Part shown: positions 1 to 7,609 of the stretch, piece by piece
How the letters are laid out: every line of letters begins with the position of its first letter
Numbering within the stretch: the first letter of the stretch is position 1
Source: an uncultured Anaerotruncus sp.
Lineage (GTDB): Bacteria > Bacillota > Clostridia > Oscillospirales > Ruminococcaceae
NCBI GenBank assembly: GCA_910586875.1
Contig: CAJUJI010000007.1
Span: 1-39,259 of the forward strand
Direction: 5' to 3'
Length of the DNA stretch: 39,259 nucleotides
Program-made: the position numbers and the translations under genes
Notes under the pieces: model-generated
The model's database searches: none
What the model saw: the letters and a program-made list of their open reading frames with translations, nothing else
Told to the model about the DNA's origin: nothing

Positions 1-52
1 GCACCATACAGAGCTGCTCAAGGCGCTCTGGTTTGTATGAGATCGTGAGTCA

Positions 53-76
53 CCTAAAGAATGGTTGGTCTTTAGG
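53..76. other. Perfect 8-bp hairpin upstream of the first gene
   Basis: CCTAAAGA (53-60) and TCTTTAGG (69-76) form a perfect inverted repeat with an 8-base loop. No T-run follows on the plus strand, so it is a poor intrinsic terminator. It may be the remains of the previous gene's terminator or a leader hairpin. The rest of 1-140 contains only the tail of whatever lies upstream and the ribosome binding site AAAGGAGA just before the ATG at 141. Confidence 0.4.
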
Positions 77-140
77 GATATTGACGATAGCAGAAGTTTT
101 ACGCTAAATTTTTCAAACAGAACTTGCAAAGGAGATTGAC

Positions 141-821
141 ATGGGACTTTTTGCACTCAACCCCTACACGATATTTGCACGGATTATCGTGCTGTTTACC
201 TCTATGCCGGTGCACGAATGTGCGCATGGCTGGGTAGCGCATAAGCTCGGGGACGATACCGCCTATTACCAAGGGCGAATCGACCTGAATCCGCTGGCCC
301 ATCTCGACCCGATCGGCTCGCTGCTGCTGGTGTTTACCGGCTTTGGCTGGGCGCGGCCGGTGCCGGTACAGCCGCGCAATTTCAACCGCAAGATTACCAT
401 GCGTGGCGGCATGGCGCTGACCTCGTTTGCGGGGCCGGCTGCAAATGTGCTGCTTGCACTGGTGCTGATGGTGCTGCTCAAGCTGGTGGCGCTGGGCGCT
501 TTTGTGTCCGGAGGCTTAAATGTTCCGGTGCAGATTATCTTTCAAATTCTTTCGATGATGGTTTCGATCAACGTGAGCCTGGCGGTATTCAACCTATTGC
601 CGATTCCGCCGCTGGACGGCTATAACATCCTTTCCTACTTCCTGCCGCCGAAATGGGAATATAAAATTGCGCAATACCGGCAATATATCTTTTACGGGCT
701 GCTGGCGGTGATGCTGTTCACCAACCTGCTCAGCTATCCTTTGATGTGGCTGGCCAGCTGGATTTACCGGTTGCTGGACTTTATGACCGGCTGGATTGAT
801 CTGTTAGGGAATCTGCTGTAA
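141..821 (+). CDS. Site-2 protease family (peptidase M50) membrane zinc protease
   Basis: A 226-aa integral membrane protein of the short, bacterial rhomboid-like-length branch of the M50 site-2 proteases, which cut substrates inside the membrane. The zinc motif HECAH is at residues 25-29 in the first hydrophobic segment. The second conserved motif, NLLPIPPLDG, is at 151-160, and its Asp159 should be the third zinc ligand. Hydrophobic stretches near 10-24, 55-70, 92-122, 128-155 and 180-205 fit a polytopic protein. There is no PDZ domain, unlike RseP. The start is set by an AAAGGAGA site just upstream. The stop touches the ATG of scpA, so the two are translated together; this pairing is common in Clostridia. 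The substrate is unknown. Confidence 0.93.
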   Translation: MGLFALNPYTIFARIIVLFTSMPVHECAHGWVAHKLGDDTAYYQGRIDLNPLAHLDPIGSLLLVFTGFGWARPVPVQPRNFNRKITMRGGMALTSFAGPAANVLLALVLMVLLKLVALGAFVSGGLNVPVQIIFQILSMMVSINVSLAVFNLLPIPPLDGYNILSYFLPPKWEYKIAQYRQYIFYGLLAVMLFTNLLSYPLMWLASWIYRLLDFMTGWIDLLGNLL

Positions 822-1559
822 ATGGAAAAGCTATCCTTTCATGTCGCTGAGTTTGAGGGTCCGCTGGATCTGCTGCTGCATCTGATTGTGAAACACAAGC
901 TGGATATCCGCGACATCCGAATTTCACAGCTTTTGGAGCAGTATATGGAATATATCCACCAGCTGGAACACGCAAACCTGGAGGTCGCAAGCGAATTTTT
1001 AGAGATGGCATCGCGACTGGTCTATATCAAAACGGCAATGCTGCTGCCCCGCCATGAGCAGGAGGGCGAGCAGCTGAAAGCTGAATTGCAGGGCCAGCTG
1101 TTGGAATATCAGGTCTGCAAGCAGGTGGCGCAGACGCTGCGGGAGCGGTGCAGGCTGCATCTGTCGTTCACACGGCCGCCTGAACGGTTGCAGGCGGATC
1201 TGCGCTACTGGCTGACCCATCCGCCCGAGCAGCTTTTTAGCGCCTACCTGGACGCGGTGGGGCGCGGAAAACGCCGTTTGCCGCCGCCGGCTAAAGCATT
1301 TCAGGCGATTGTAGAGCGGCGGGTGGTTTCGGTTGGCAGCAGAATCATCCATCTGCTCAAGACCCTTTACCGCAACAACCAAACAAGCTATTTGGGCTTG
1401 TTCGATTCCAGCACCGACCGCAGTGAGCTGGTTGCGACCTTTCTGGCGGTGTTGGAACTGGTAAAAGCCAAAAGGATTACGGTGGAGGGGGACCAGGTGC
1501 AGTTTGACCGCACACGGCGGGACGCTGTGCCCGCAAAGGAGGAATGGAGCTATGATTGA
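822..1559 (+). CDS. scpA: Segregation and condensation protein A (ScpA)
   Basis: ScpA is the kleisin subunit of the SMC-ScpAB condensin, which bridges the SMC heads and helps chromosomes condense and segregate. The 245-aa protein has the diagnostic N-terminus, with FEGPLDLLLHLI at residues 11-22 and a following KLDI. The middle is helical and Gln/Glu-rich, and the C-terminal part (about 165-230) fits the winged-helix region that binds the SMC head. Its ATG directly follows the TAA of the protease gene, and its last 8 bases overlap the start of scpB. This is the usual scpA-scpB coupling. Length is normal for the family. Confidence 0.95.
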   Translation: MEKLSFHVAEFEGPLDLLLHLIVKHKLDIRDIRISQLLEQYMEYIHQLEHANLEVASEFLEMASRLVYIKTAMLLPRHEQEGEQLKAELQGQLLEYQVCKQVAQTLRERCRLHLSFTRPPERLQADLRYWLTHPPEQLFSAYLDAVGRGKRRLPPPAKAFQAIVERRVVSVGSRIIHLLKTLYRNNQTSYLGLFDSSTDRSELVATFLAVLELVKAKRITVEGDQVQFDRTRRDAVPAKEEWSYD

Positions 1560-2058
1560 GCAGCAAAAGCAGCTGCTGGCAATCCTGTTTGCGGGCGGCG
1601 AGGCGGTAGAAATTTCCCGTATCGCGCAGGCGTTGGAGCTGGAACCTGGCGCGGTGCTGCGTCATGCCGGCCAGCTGCGTGAACGTCTGGAGGAGCAGGG
1701 GTTCCCGTTTGAGCTGTTGCAGGTGGGGGACCGGCTGCAATTGGCTACGCGCAGCGAATATGCGCAGGTGGTGCGCGATGCGCTCGAGCTGCGGCGCAAC
1801 GCACCGCTTTCACAGGCGGCATTTGAAGTGTTGGCGATCATCGCGTATAACCAGCCGGTCACCCGTGCATTCATCGAGCAGGTGCGCGGGGTGGATAGCG
1901 CAGGTGTGGTGAACTCGCTGCTGGAAAAGCAGCTGGTGGAGGAGGCGGGGCGCATGGAGCTTCCTGGGCGGCCGCTGGCCTATCAAACGACCGCTAATTT
2001 TTTGCGCTGCTTTGGATTGGAGTCGATAGAGGCGCTGCCGGAATTGCCGGACACATGA
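1552..2058 (+). CDS. scpB: Segregation and condensation protein B (ScpB)
   Basis: ScpB is the second accessory subunit of SMC condensin. It forms dimers that bind the middle of ScpA. The 168-aa product has the two winged-helix modules expected of ScpB, and the signature ALEVLAIIAYNQPVTR-like stretch reads here as FEVLAIIAYNQPVTRA, followed by an IEQVRGVDS motif. The ATG at 1552 is chosen over an in-frame upstream alternative at 1504 because AAAGGAGG lies at 1535-1542 and the product then begins MIEQQKQ, as in homologues. The gene overlaps scpA by 8 bases, so translational coupling is likely. Confidence 0.94.
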   Translation: MIEQQKQLLAILFAGGEAVEISRIAQALELEPGAVLRHAGQLRERLEEQGFPFELLQVGDRLQLATRSEYAQVVRDALELRRNAPLSQAAFEVLAIIAYNQPVTRAFIEQVRGVDSAGVVNSLLEKQLVEEAGRMELPGRPLAYQTTANFLRCFGLESIEALPELPDT

Positions 2059-2072
2059 GCCCTTTGCTTTAG

Positions 2073-2102
2073 GCGCGGCAGGAGCTCTGCCTGTGGCCGC
2101 GC
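2073..2102. other. GC-rich hairpin between scpB and the DUF2953 gene
   Basis: GCGCGGC (2073-2079) pairs with GCCGCGC (2096-2102), and CAGG/CCTG pairs inside it. No T-run follows, so it is not a standard terminator. It may act as an RNA-stability element within the operon. The AAAGGAGGG site for the next gene follows at 2124-2132. Confidence 0.35.
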
Positions 2103-2139
2103 GCCCAACGCATGGCAAGTTACAAAGGAGGGAACCGCC

Positions 2140-2799
2140 GTGGTATGGATCGGAAGAATATTGCTGGGCCTGCTGGCGGTATTGCTTTTGTTGCTTTGTA
2201 TGCCTGTGCGGGTGGAGCTGCTGGCACAACCGGAAGATCCCATGCGCTGTTTGGTCTGCTGGCTGTTCCTCAAGATCGATCTGCTGAAACTCAAAAAGGA
2301 TAAAACGCCAAAAAAGAAGGAAGCCCAGTCGGAGAAAAAGGACAAAGAGGAACAGAAGAAAAAAACGAAAAAAAAGAAGCCGGCCAAAAGGAAGATGCCG
2401 CTTTCCGATTTGCTGCAAATCATCTGGGAGCTGTTGGGCGCGTCAGGCCGCGGACTGCGGCTGTTGGGACGCTGGCTGAAGGTTTACCGGCTGCGTCTGA
2501 AACTGGTGGTGGCGCGGGGGGATGCCGCGGAAACCGCGCTGGCTTACGGGCGGGTCAATGCTGCCGTCTATGGCGCGTATGCGTCGTTGGGCAATGTCCT
2601 CAAGCTGTGTAGGCCGGACTTTACGATTACCCCCGATTTTACCGGCACACAGGACCAGCTGGAGCTGGATATTCGTCTTCGGCTGCTGCCAATACAGGCG
2701 GTTGGAATTCTTGTGCAGGTGTTGGTCGATTTTCTATGTCGTATGCTCAAAAATCATTTGGCACAGCAAAAGGCGGCCAAAGCAAAGCCATCCGCATAG
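2140..2799 (+). CDS. DUF2953 domain membrane-anchored protein
   Basis: A 219-aa protein starting at a GTG, supported by AAAGGAGGG at 2124-2132. An N-terminal hydrophobic segment (about residues 4-24) is followed by a very Lys/Glu-rich stretch at about 50-85, then a conserved domain. The segment AYGRVNAAVYGAY and the PDFTITPDF motif in the C-terminal half are typical of DUF2953, a family of unknown function. In Bacillus the related YtfI sits next to ytfJ, just as this gene precedes gerW here. This context suggests a role in sporulation or germination, but none can be assigned from the sequence. The charged linker probably lies in the cytoplasm or forespore. Confidence 0.8.
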   Translation: MVWIGRILLGLLAVLLLLLCMPVRVELLAQPEDPMRCLVCWLFLKIDLLKLKKDKTPKKKEAQSEKKDKEEQKKKTKKKKPAKRKMPLSDLLQIIWELLGASGRGLRLLGRWLKVYRLRLKLVVARGDAAETALAYGRVNAAVYGAYASLGNVLKLCRPDFTITPDFTGTQDQLELDIRLRLLPIQAVGILVQVLVDFLCRMLKNHLAQQKAAKAKPSA

Positions 2800-2909
2800 G
2801 ACGTTTTGCAATCCATCTGCTTTTAACATGGCATGAACAGCGGGCAAAGCTTTCGAGCTGCGCCACGCTTTTAGATAGCTAGAACAATCTAACAATGGAG
2901 GGATCTTTT

Positions 2910-3326
2910 ATGAATAACGAATCGCATCCAATCAATGGGCTGATTGACAGCTCGCTGCAAAATCTGCGCTCTTTGGTGAATGCTGACACGATTATCGGGG
3001 AGGCGATCACCACTCCGGATGGAACGGTGATCATTCCGGTGTCCAAGGTTTCGTTCGGCTTCGCTTCCGGCGGCTCCGATCTGCCCACCAACAAGCTCGG
3101 CGAGCTGTTCGGCGGCGGTGCAGGCGGCGGCGTTTCGGTGCAGCCGATTGCTTTTCTGGTGATCCAGAACGGCAAGGTGGATCTGCTGCCCATCAATGAA
3201 ACAAAAACAACCGCGGATCGGGTGGTCAACATGATGCCGGATATGGTGGACAAGGTTACAGCGTTGTTCTCCAAAAAGACAGACAAAACCGGCAAGGAGC
3301 AAACAGAGGAGCAGTCTGCGGAGTAA
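2910..3326 (+). CDS. ytfJ: GerW/YtfJ family sporulation protein
   Basis: A 138-aa member of the YtfJ/GerW family, proteins made in the forespore that in Bacillus affect spore germination. The N-terminus carries INGLIDSSLQNLRSLVNADT, followed by IGEAI and the Gly-rich patch GFASGGSDL with a second GGGAGGG cluster, all characteristic of the family. An earlier in-frame ATG at 2895 is rejected because it overlaps the GGAGGGA ribosome binding site that serves the ATG at 2910. It follows the DUF2953 gene and precedes a DacF-type carboxypeptidase, a sporulation grouping conserved in Firmicutes. Confidence 0.92.
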   Translation: MNNESHPINGLIDSSLQNLRSLVNADTIIGEAITTPDGTVIIPVSKVSFGFASGGSDLPTNKLGELFGGGAGGGVSVQPIAFLVIQNGKVDLLPINETKTTADRVVNMMPDMVDKVTALFSKKTDKTGKEQTEEQSAE

Positions 3327-3391
3327 TCGCGGGCCGGGCTGGCGCATAGGATTACCTGTACAGATTTTTGGAGAAGGTGCAGGTGGGGATC

Positions 3392-4516
3392 ATGCGCAAA
3401 AAATTGCGATGGATGCCGCTGATTTTGCTGCTGGCAATGCTGCCAATCTGTGTGGCGGCGCAGGAAAGCGCGGCCGCCAATCCGGATGAGGTGCCTGCGG
3501 TGCAGAGCAAGGCGGCAGTGGTGATGGATGCTGCAACCGGAAGGGTGCTGTTCGCGCAGCAGGCGCATGAGCGGTTGCCGGTGGCGTCCACCACGAAAAT
3601 TATGACTGCCCTGCTCACGCTGGAGCAGGACGGTCTGGATACATATTTCACCGTCGATTCTGCGGCGATCCAGGTGGAAGGCTCCTCTATGGGGCTGCGC
3701 GCGGGGGACAGCGTTTCGTTGCGCGCGCTTGCCGCGGGGATGTTGTTGGCCTCCGGCAACGATGGCGCGAATGCTGCCGCAGTGCGAATTGCAGGTTCAC
3801 AGCGGGCGTTTGCTGCGCGGATGAATCAGCGTGCCGCCGAGCTGGGAATGAAGGACACCCATTTTGTAACGCCGTCCGGTCTGCATGATCCGCTGCATTA
3901 TTCCAGCGCCTATGATATGGCGCTACTGGCGCGGGAGGCGCTGCAAAATCCTGCGTTTGCCGCGCTGTGCGGACAGTCAAAGCTGGTGGTGCAATATGGC
4001 AATCCGCCGTATGACCGGTGGCTATCGAACCATAACCGGCTGCTGCGGGAATATCAGGGCGCGATTGGGGTAAAAACTGGCTTTACCAAAGCTGCGGGGC
4101 GCTGCTTGGTTTCCTGCGCGCAGCGGGAGGGCGTGCGGCTGATCATCGTTACGCTGGGCTGTCCGGATGACTGGAACACGCACCGCAGGTTGTACGATTG
4201 GTATTTTGCACGGTTGCAGCTGCAAACGCCAGAGCTTCCTGCCCTTGCGCTGCCGGTTGTGGGCGGACAGCAGCGCAAGGTCACATTAGAGGCGCAGGCA
4301 TTGCCGCAGGTTGCGCTGCTCGCAGGAGAAACGGTGACGTTCAATTGGGAGCTGCCGCAGTTTGTTTATGCGCCGGTAAAACAGGAGCAGGTGTTGGGCT
4401 GGCTTGCGCTTAGGGTTGATGGACAGTCCATTGAGGAGGTGGCGCTGACCGCGTGCGAGGCGGTTGACGCCGTAGAGAAGCAAGGATTTTTCAGCCGGTT
4501 GTTCCGGCTGGCATGA
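3392..4516 (+). CDS. dacF: D-alanyl-D-alanine carboxypeptidase, DacF-like (peptidase S11)
   Basis: A 374-aa low-molecular-weight penicillin-binding protein that trims the terminal D-Ala from peptidoglycan stem peptides. A signal peptide occupies about residues 1-23 (basic MRKK, hydrophobic core, then AAQ). The three active-site motifs are present and correctly spaced: STTK at 66-69 with nucleophile Ser66, SGN at 121-123, and KTG at 228-230. The ~110-residue C-terminal part fits the PBP5-type beta domain. The ATG at 3392 is preferred over one at 3368 because AGGTGGGGA precedes it and it leads directly into the signal peptide. Position next to gerW supports a DacF role in spore cortex synthesis, though a vegetative role is also possible. 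Confidence 0.92.
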   Translation: MRKKLRWMPLILLLAMLPICVAAQESAAANPDEVPAVQSKAAVVMDAATGRVLFAQQAHERLPVASTTKIMTALLTLEQDGLDTYFTVDSAAIQVEGSSMGLRAGDSVSLRALAAGMLLASGNDGANAAAVRIAGSQRAFAARMNQRAAELGMKDTHFVTPSGLHDPLHYSSAYDMALLAREALQNPAFAALCGQSKLVVQYGNPPYDRWLSNHNRLLREYQGAIGVKTGFTKAAGRCLVSCAQREGVRLIIVTLGCPDDWNTHRRLYDWYFARLQLQTPELPALALPVVGGQQRKVTLEAQALPQVALLAGETVTFNWELPQFVYAPVKQEQVLGWLALRVDGQSIEEVALTACEAVDAVEKQGFFSRLFRLA

Positions 4517-4536
4517 ATAGAAAAGGATTAGAAAAG

Positions 4537-5277
4537 ATGGCACAAATAAAAGGGATACGGATTCAAAAGGTACTCTCCGACAATGGGGTGATGTCCCGCC
4601 GCAAGGCGGAGGAAGCAATCAAACAGGGGCGGATTACCGTCAACGGGCGGCCGGCGGTGCTGGGCCATGCGGTCAACCCGTCGCGTGATGTGATCGCGGT
4701 GGATGGGGTGCGGGTCCAGCTGGCGCGGCGCAAGCAGAATGTTTATCTGATGCTGCACAAGCCGCGCGGCTATGTGACCACCACATCGGATGAGCTGGGG
4801 CGCAAATGTGTGATTGACCTGCTCAAAAATGCACCAGCCAAGGTTTATCCGGTGGGGCGGCTCGACCGCAACAGTGAGGGGCTGCTGCTGCTGACCAACG
4901 ACGGCAGCTTTGCCAACCTGATTATGCACCCCTCTAATCATATCAGTAAAACCTATCGGGTGACCATCCGGCCGGATATCACCGATGAACAGGCGGCACA
5001 GATGGCGGCCGGCGTAATGCTGGATGGGAAGATGACCTTGCCTGCGACCGTGCTGGTGCTGGAGAAGCAGGAGGGGCGCGCAGTGCTGCAAATCACCATT
5101 CAGGAGGGGCGTAACCGCCAGGTGCGCCGGATGTGTGAGGCGGTAGGGTTGGAGGTTGCGCGGCTCAAACGCGTTTCGGTCGGGCCGCTCAAGCTGGGGA
5201 TGCTGCCGCCGGGCGAATGGAGGCAGCTCAAGCCAAGCGAGCTGATTGCGCTGCGCAATGCAGCAAGCAAAAAGTAA
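4537..5277 (+). CDS. rluB: Pseudouridine synthase, RsuA/RluB family
   Basis: A 246-aa enzyme that converts uridine to pseudouridine in 23S (RluB) or 16S (RsuA) rRNA. The N-terminal S4 RNA-binding domain spans about 7-65 (IRIQKVLSDNG then SRRKAEEAI). The catalytic domain holds the motif GRLDRNSEGLLLLTNDG, with catalytic Asp at 110. The later GRNRQVRRM motif is also typical. The start at 4537 follows AAAAGGA at 4521-4527; an overlapping ATG at 4513 would start inside the previous stop region. In Clostridia the scpAB-dacF-rluB order is common and RluB is the usual call. Confidence 0.92.
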   Translation: MAQIKGIRIQKVLSDNGVMSRRKAEEAIKQGRITVNGRPAVLGHAVNPSRDVIAVDGVRVQLARRKQNVYLMLHKPRGYVTTTSDELGRKCVIDLLKNAPAKVYPVGRLDRNSEGLLLLTNDGSFANLIMHPSNHISKTYRVTIRPDITDEQAAQMAAGVMLDGKMTLPATVLVLEKQEGRAVLQITIQEGRNRQVRRMCEAVGLEVARLKRVSVGPLKLGMLPPGEWRQLKPSELIALRNAASKK

Positions 5278-5289
5278 GGGGGCGCGTGG

Positions 5290-5664
5290 ATGTTTACCAT
5301 CAAACGGATTGAAGACCCGCGGTTGAGCGCGCGGGTTTGCGGCAGTTATGGGCTGGACGAGCCTGGGATGTTTGCATATGCGGCCTGTGAGAATGGACAG
5401 GTGTTGGCTACGGCTGCGTTTGTGCTGCGGGACGGCTGCGCCACCCTGTGCGGCGTGGATACCGGCAAGAGAACCGACCTTGCCCTGATTGATGGGATGG
5501 CGCGGGCGGCGTTTTCAGCGCAGCTGCGTGCGGGCGTACAGCAAGCCAGGTTGGACGACAGCCTGCCGGAGCAGCTGAGGCTTGCGCTGACGAAACGGGG
5601 ATACACTGCGCAGGGGGCGTTTTCACTGGAAGCGTTTTTTGCGCATCGGAATTGTAGAAAATAA
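5290..5664 (+). CDS. Small protein of unknown function, possibly acetyltransferase-like
   Basis: A 124-aa protein 12 bases after rluB with a GGGGGC-type ribosome binding site, so very probably in the same transcript. The arrangement (a central strand-like stretch GQVLATAAFVLRDG, then a helix-rich LALIDGMARAAFSAQLRAG, then LTKRGYTAQG) vaguely recalls a degenerate GNAT acetyltransferase fold. No clear acetyl-CoA binding motif (Q/RxxGxG/A) is visible. It is coding: the reading frame has GC-rich third positions like its neighbours and is well spaced. I do not recognise it with certainty. Confidence 0.7.
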   Translation: MFTIKRIEDPRLSARVCGSYGLDEPGMFAYAACENGQVLATAAFVLRDGCATLCGVDTGKRTDLALIDGMARAAFSAQLRAGVQQARLDDSLPEQLRLALTKRGYTAQGAFSLEAFFAHRNCRK

Positions 5665-5736
5665 GAGGCGAAGCGGGGTATGAGCAGATGAAGGTGTTGG
5701 ATGGCTTGTAGGAAACTTGAAAAGGAGGTTTTCTAC

Positions 5737-6030
5737 ATGCAAACCAAAAAACAAAAGCTCGTGGGCTTCCGGCAGGGGCCGGTGCCAAATACCGGACACA
5801 AGGGCGCGCGTTTGTGCGATTATTTCCGGATGCCGCGCACCTATCAGGAGCGCAGATATGCGAGCGCGCCCGAGCTGGCGCGCTACACGCGCGGCAAGCG
5901 GCGGGATCACCGGCTGTGGTTCGCGTTCGATGATAAGGAGCGCTGTTTGCAGCGCTGCTGGAAAAAACAGGGGAAATGGCGCTATCAATGGATGCACCGG
6001 CTGAAAGCAAACCATAAGACAGAAATTTAA
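5737..6030 (+). CDS. Small basic protein of unknown function
   Basis: A 97-aa highly basic protein rich in Arg, Lys, Tyr and Trp, for example RRDHRLWFAFDDKERC and KWRYQWMHRL. The start at 5737 is fixed by a perfect AAAGGAGG at 5721-5728, which excludes an ATG at 5701. There is no signal peptide or membrane segment. The charge suggests nucleic acid or ribosome contact, but this is only a guess. It is the last gene before the promoter at 6066 and no hairpin terminator follows it. Confidence 0.65.
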   Translation: MQTKKQKLVGFRQGPVPNTGHKGARLCDYFRMPRTYQERRYASAPELARYTRGKRRDHRLWFAFDDKERCLQRCWKKQGKWRYQWMHRLKANHKTEI

Positions 6031-6065
6031 CCGACAAAAAATCTTTCTTTATTTCAAAAACACTC

Positions 6066-6094
6066 TTGCTATTTTTTCGGAAAATGATTATACT
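6066..6094 (+). promoter_or_regulatory. Predicted vegetative promoter of the carboxyltransferase operon
   Basis: TTGCTA (6066-6071) and TATACT (6089-6094) are separated by 17 bases in a strongly AT-rich stretch. Transcription would start near 6101, leaving a leader of about 80 bases. The leader contains the palindrome at 6108-6140 and an AGGAGG site at 6171-6176 ahead of the ATG at 6184. Confidence 0.7.
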
Positions 6095-6107
6095 ATATAG
6101 TGGTTAC

Positions 6108-6140
6108 ATTTTGATATTTTTTTCAATATGATATCAAAAT
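6108..6140. promoter_or_regulatory. 10-bp spaced palindrome, candidate operator
   Basis: ATTTTGATAT (6108-6117) and ATATCAAAAT (6131-6140) are perfect inverted repeats separated by 13 bases. They lie just after the predicted start of transcription. A repressor bound here would block the promoter. The TTTGATNATCAAA-like core within the right arm (TGATATCA at 6129-6136) recalls MarR-family FabT sites, and the long spacing recalls BirA operators. Neither match is good enough to name the regulator. As RNA it could also form an AT-rich hairpin. Confidence 0.55.
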
Positions 6141-6183
6141 GAGGTAGGTTTTACTTTCAAGTTGAAGATAGGAGGATAACAAC

Positions 6184-7581
6184 ATGAGTGACAAAGTGAT
6201 GTCACTGGCCGACGCACGTGGGGATGCACTGAAAGCAACTGCTGCTCGTGAGAGATTGACGGCGCTGTTTGATGCAGACAGCTTCGTTGAGGTGGGCGCT
6301 TTGGTAAAAACCGGCTGCGACGGCGCAGGGGTAATTACAGGCTATGGTTTGGTGGAAGGTAGCCCTGTTTACGCATTTTCTCAGGATTCCACTGTAAAAA
6401 GCGGAGCAGTAGGTGCGGCACATGGCTCCAAGATCAAAAAGCTGTATGACCTGGCTTACAAGACCGGCGCACCGGTCGTCGGAATTTACGATTCCAACGG
6501 CGCTGCGGTTGGCGAGGGTCTGGACGCGATGGCCGCTTACGGCGAGATGCTCTGCTGGAGCAACAACCTTTCCGGTGTTGTGCCGCAGGTGTCGCTGGTG
6601 CTGGGCGTCTGCGCAGGCAGCGCTGCATTGGTAGCCGCTTCCGCGGATTTTGTGGTGATGAGCGAAAAGGCGGAGTTCTTCCTGAATACCGGTGATGTCG
6701 AGAGTGCAAGCGATGCGGCCAGTGCTGCAAAGGCTGGCGTTGCGCATCTGGTGGCAAAGGATGATGCCGAGGCAATCGCTAACGCACGTCTCTTGCTCTC
6801 TATGCTGCCCTCCAATAATCTGTCTGCTGCGCCAATGTGCGATTTCTCCGCCGCAGACACCTCCGCTCTGACAGCTGCTGCTGCGGATATCGATGGTGCA
6901 GATCTGCTGGAAGCTGCTGCGGGCATCGTGGATGCAGGCAGTCTGCTCGAGCTGCAAAAGGATTTTGCAGGCGGCGCAAAGGTCGCGCTGGCAACGATGG
7001 CTGGCTCGACGGTGGGTGTAGTGGTTGCATCCGAAAGCGGCAGCCTCTGTGCAAAGGGCTGCACCAAAATCGCGCGCTTTGTGACTATTTGTGATTCCTT
7101 CCAGATTCCGGTGATCACCCTTGTAAACTGCCAGGGATTTGTGGCAGCTCCAAACCATGCGTTCCGCGGCGGCGTGCGCGAGGTAGCAAAGCTGGCGCAT
7201 GTTTATGCAGAGGCGACAACACCGAAGGTCGCAGTGGTTATGGGCAAGGCTTACGGCGCTGCATATATCACCCTCGCGGGCCGTGCTGCGAATGCGGATT
7301 ATACGGTTGCATGGCCGAACGCTTCCATCAGCGCGCTTTCTCCTCAGGTTGCGGTCGCGTTCTTGGAGGGGGACAAGATTACTGCTGATAAGAGCCGCGC
7401 TCAGGTTGAGGCGGAATATGCTGCATGTGAAGCATCGGCGTTTGCTGCTGCGGCAAAGGGCCATATCGATGATGTCATTGCGCCGGAGGAAACTCGCGGT
7501 GCGGTTCTGTCCGCTTTGGATATGCTGGCGGGCAAGCGCGTTTCGACCCTGCCTAAAAAGCATGGCAACATTCCGATGTAA
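6184..7581 (+). CDS. Acyl-CoA carboxyltransferase subunit (MmdA/transcarboxylase 12S-like)
   Basis: A 465-aa crotonase-fold carboxyltransferase that should move a carboxyl group between biotin and an acyl-CoA. Family features include TARERLTALFD-like residues (here AARERLTALFD) near the N-terminus, GVITGYG, the AGSAAL oxyanion-hole region, and the C-terminal EATTPKVAVVMGKAYGAAY and AWPNASISAL segments. It is 40-50 residues shorter than usual MmdA/PccB proteins. Key motifs are changed: SGGAR is replaced by SNGAA (about 104-108) and RKAYGGAY by GKAYGAAY. The substrate (methylmalonyl-, malonyl- or another CoA) is therefore uncertain. It is first in an operon with a biotin carrier and an oxaloacetate-type carboxyltransferase. 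Confidence 0.85.
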   Translation: MSDKVMSLADARGDALKATAARERLTALFDADSFVEVGALVKTGCDGAGVITGYGLVEGSPVYAFSQDSTVKSGAVGAAHGSKIKKLYDLAYKTGAPVVGIYDSNGAAVGEGLDAMAAYGEMLCWSNNLSGVVPQVSLVLGVCAGSAALVAASADFVVMSEKAEFFLNTGDVESASDAASAAKAGVAHLVAKDDAEAIANARLLLSMLPSNNLSAAPMCDFSAADTSALTAAAADIDGADLLEAAAGIVDAGSLLELQKDFAGGAKVALATMAGSTVGVVVASESGSLCAKGCTKIARFVTICDSFQIPVITLVNCQGFVAAPNHAFRGGVREVAKLAHVYAEATTPKVAVVMGKAYGAAYITLAGRAANADYTVAWPNASISALSPQVAVAFLEGDKITADKSRAQVEAEYAACEASAFAAAAKGHIDDVIAPEETRGAVLSALDMLAGKRVSTLPKKHGNIPM

Positions 7582-7609
7582 CCTGTGTATTTGATAAGGA
7601 GGATTCACC

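Noticed and set aside
2..40. Possible end of an upstream gene (a frame ending TELLKALWFV and a TGA at 38-40)
   Set aside because: Only 12 codons are visible and other frames are also open for similar lengths, so it cannot be identified.
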